NCBI GenBank assembly: GCA_900553475.1 | Contig: USEF01000094.1 | Span: 1-6,486 of the forward strand | DNA from: an uncultured Collinsella sp. | Lineage (GTDB): Bacteria; Actinomycetota; Coriobacteriia; Coriobacteriales; Coriobacteriaceae | Direction of reading: 5' to 3' | DNA length: 6,486 nt | Program-made: the position numbers and the translations under genes | The notes under the pieces: generated by a model | What the model was told of the DNA's origin: nothing | Database searches by the model: none | What the model saw: only the letters and a program-made list of their open reading frames with translations | Part shown: piece after piece, positions 5,648-6,486 of the stretch | Position numbering within the stretch: the stretch's first letter is position 1 | Layout: each line of letters starts with the position of its first letter

Positions 5648-6413
5648 AGGCGATGATGGGGGCGATGGCGCGGATGCAGGCGTCGGCTGCCGTGAAAGTA
5701 GTGCTGTCGTCGCTGACGATAAAGATGATCTTTCCTTTGATGCCAAAGTCGCCGATTTCGCTAAAGAGTACGTAGGGCTCCTTGTCAAAGCCCGAGATGG
5801 GCGAGACGGCCGTTTTGGTTGCGCTCGTGAGCTCGTCTGCCAGCACGTCAAGGGAAGCCCACTTAGACGTGTCCTTTACGGCAACGGGCACGGCCACGCG
5901 CCCAAAGGGCATCAAATGCACGAGCGTGTTCTTGGAGATGTTGGAATTGGGCACAATGATGGTCTGTCCACAGGCATCCTCAATCGTTGTATGGCGCCAA
6001 GTGATGTCTTGGACAACGCCGGATACGCCGCCGACCTCGATATTGTCGCCGGGTTTGATGATGCCCATAAAGGTCACCTGCATGCCGCCGATAAGGTTTG
6101 ATAGCGTGTCCTGAAAGCCGAGCGAGATGGCGATGCCGCCGACGCCAAGAGCGGCGACGAGCGCGTTTGCGTTAATGCCAAAGCAGTTGTCGAGGATAAA
6201 GCTGCCGCCAATCATCCAGATGACGGCGCGCGCGATGTTGATGAAGATACTCGATGCCGGAAGCGGGTTATCGTCTCGGTTAAGCAGATGATTCAGGGTC
6301 TTGGATACGACCTTGGCGGCGACGGCGGTGCCTATCGCCAAGATGACGGCCCAGATGATGTTGTGGACCCACCGTTGCTCAAAGAAATGAAGAATCGGCT
6401 CAAACAATTCCAT
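5646..6413 (-). CDS. Small-conductance mechanosensitive channel (MscS family)
   Basis: Encodes a 255-aa MscS-family membrane protein, which opens under membrane tension to release solutes during osmotic downshock. Three transmembrane segments are visible: about 18-38, 55-75 and 83-115. The last is the Gly/Ala-rich pore helix AALGVGGIAISLGFQDTLSN, leading into NLIGG. The beta domain follows with IKPGDNIEVGGVSGVVQDI and the conserved R-x-T-x-I ... G ... IVPNSNIS pattern (140-160), then a short C-terminal alpha/beta domain. It is slightly shorter than E. coli MscS (286 aa), mostly at the C-terminus. AAGGAGG (6430-6424) lies 10 nt before the ATG. The TAA stop lies at the edge of REP-like element B. 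Confidence 0.93.
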   Translation of the reverse strand: MELFEPILHFFEQRWVHNIIWAVILAIGTAVAAKVVSKTLNHLLNRDDNPLPASSIFINIARAVIWMIGGSFILDNCFGINANALVAALGVGGIAISLGFQDTLSNLIGGMQVTFMGIIKPGDNIEVGGVSGVVQDITWRHTTIEDACGQTIIVPNSNISKNTLVHLMPFGRVAVPVAVKDTSKWASLDVLADELTSATKTAVSPISGFDKEPYVLFSEIGDFGIKGKIIFIVSDDSTTFTAADACIRAIAPIIA

Positions 6414-6444
6414 GTAGGGAAAACCTCCTTATGATCGTCCAACC

Positions 6445-6475
6445 ATGATACCCACCAAGAAGCCCGTCCGATCAA
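6445..6475 (-). promoter_or_regulatory. Weak candidate promoter for the mechanosensitive channel gene
   Basis: On the minus strand TATCAT (6450-6445) matches the -10 consensus at five of six positions, and initiation there would leave a leader of about 25 nt. The only -35-like hexamer is TTGATC (6475-6470), 19 nt away and inside the hairpin at 6463-6486, so the spacing is poor. The channel gene must be expressed from here or from beyond the right edge. Confidence 0.25.
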
Positions 6476-6486
6476 ATTCGGACGGG
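6463..6486. terminator. Right-edge hairpin, probable terminator of a gene beyond the window
   Basis: A perfect 9-bp GC-rich stem (6463-6471 with 6478-6486) closes a 6-nt loop at the very end of the window. On the minus strand it is followed by CTTCTT, so it would suit termination of a minus-strand gene to the right. On the plus strand the following sequence is not visible. It suggests that the channel gene begins its own transcription unit. Confidence 0.55.

Noticed and set aside
5478..6101. A 207-codon plus-strand open frame across the channel gene and spacer
   Set aside because: Antisense to a clear MscS-family protein, without a domain or ribosome-binding site.

Overview
The window looks like the chromosome of a high-GC Gram-positive bacterium, most likely a gut actinobacterium of the class Coriobacteriia (Collinsella or a relative). 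This rests on the GC-rich third positions, the protein sequences, and the order rpmG - tRNA-Trp - secE - nusG - rplK - rplA. The genus is inferred, not shown.

Left half (about 1-2890, plus strand): a translation, secretion and transcription housekeeping block. A candidate sigma70-type promoter (164-191) precedes rpmG (ribosomal protein L33, Zn-ribbon form), a tRNA-Trp(CCA) with encoded CCA end, a hairpin with a short T-run, then secE and nusG with a 3-nt gap, rplK (L11) and rplA (L1). The rplK-rplA spacer holds three stacked hairpins. The last one copies the L1-stalk region of 23S rRNA and sits directly against the rplA Shine-Dalgarno sequence, so it is very probably the L1 autoregulatory site. 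A strong terminator (2843-2881) closes the block. rplJ/rplL do not follow.

Right half (about 2890-6486, minus strand, convergent with the left half): in transcription order, an MscS-type mechanosensitive channel (6413-5646), a 638-aa protein joining a ParB/sulfiredoxin-like N-terminal segment to a BMP/PnrA-type nucleoside-binding module without any export signal (5552-3636), and a calcineurin-like metallophosphoesterase (3639-2932) that overlaps it by 4 nt (ATGA). The last two are translationally coupled and probably work together. A cytosolic nucleoside sensor paired with a phosphoesterase is a reasonable but untested guess.

Two related palindromic elements (2898-2932 and 5609-5647) share the core ACCACC-NN-AAAGGGGACA. 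Both lie in the same orientation, at or touching the TAA stop codon of a minus-strand gene, and both are followed by TTTT. They look like a dispersed REP-type repeat that doubles as a terminator. The most interesting parts of the window are these elements, the sensor-phosphoesterase pair and the rRNA-mimic leader. The rest is ordinary housekeeping DNA.
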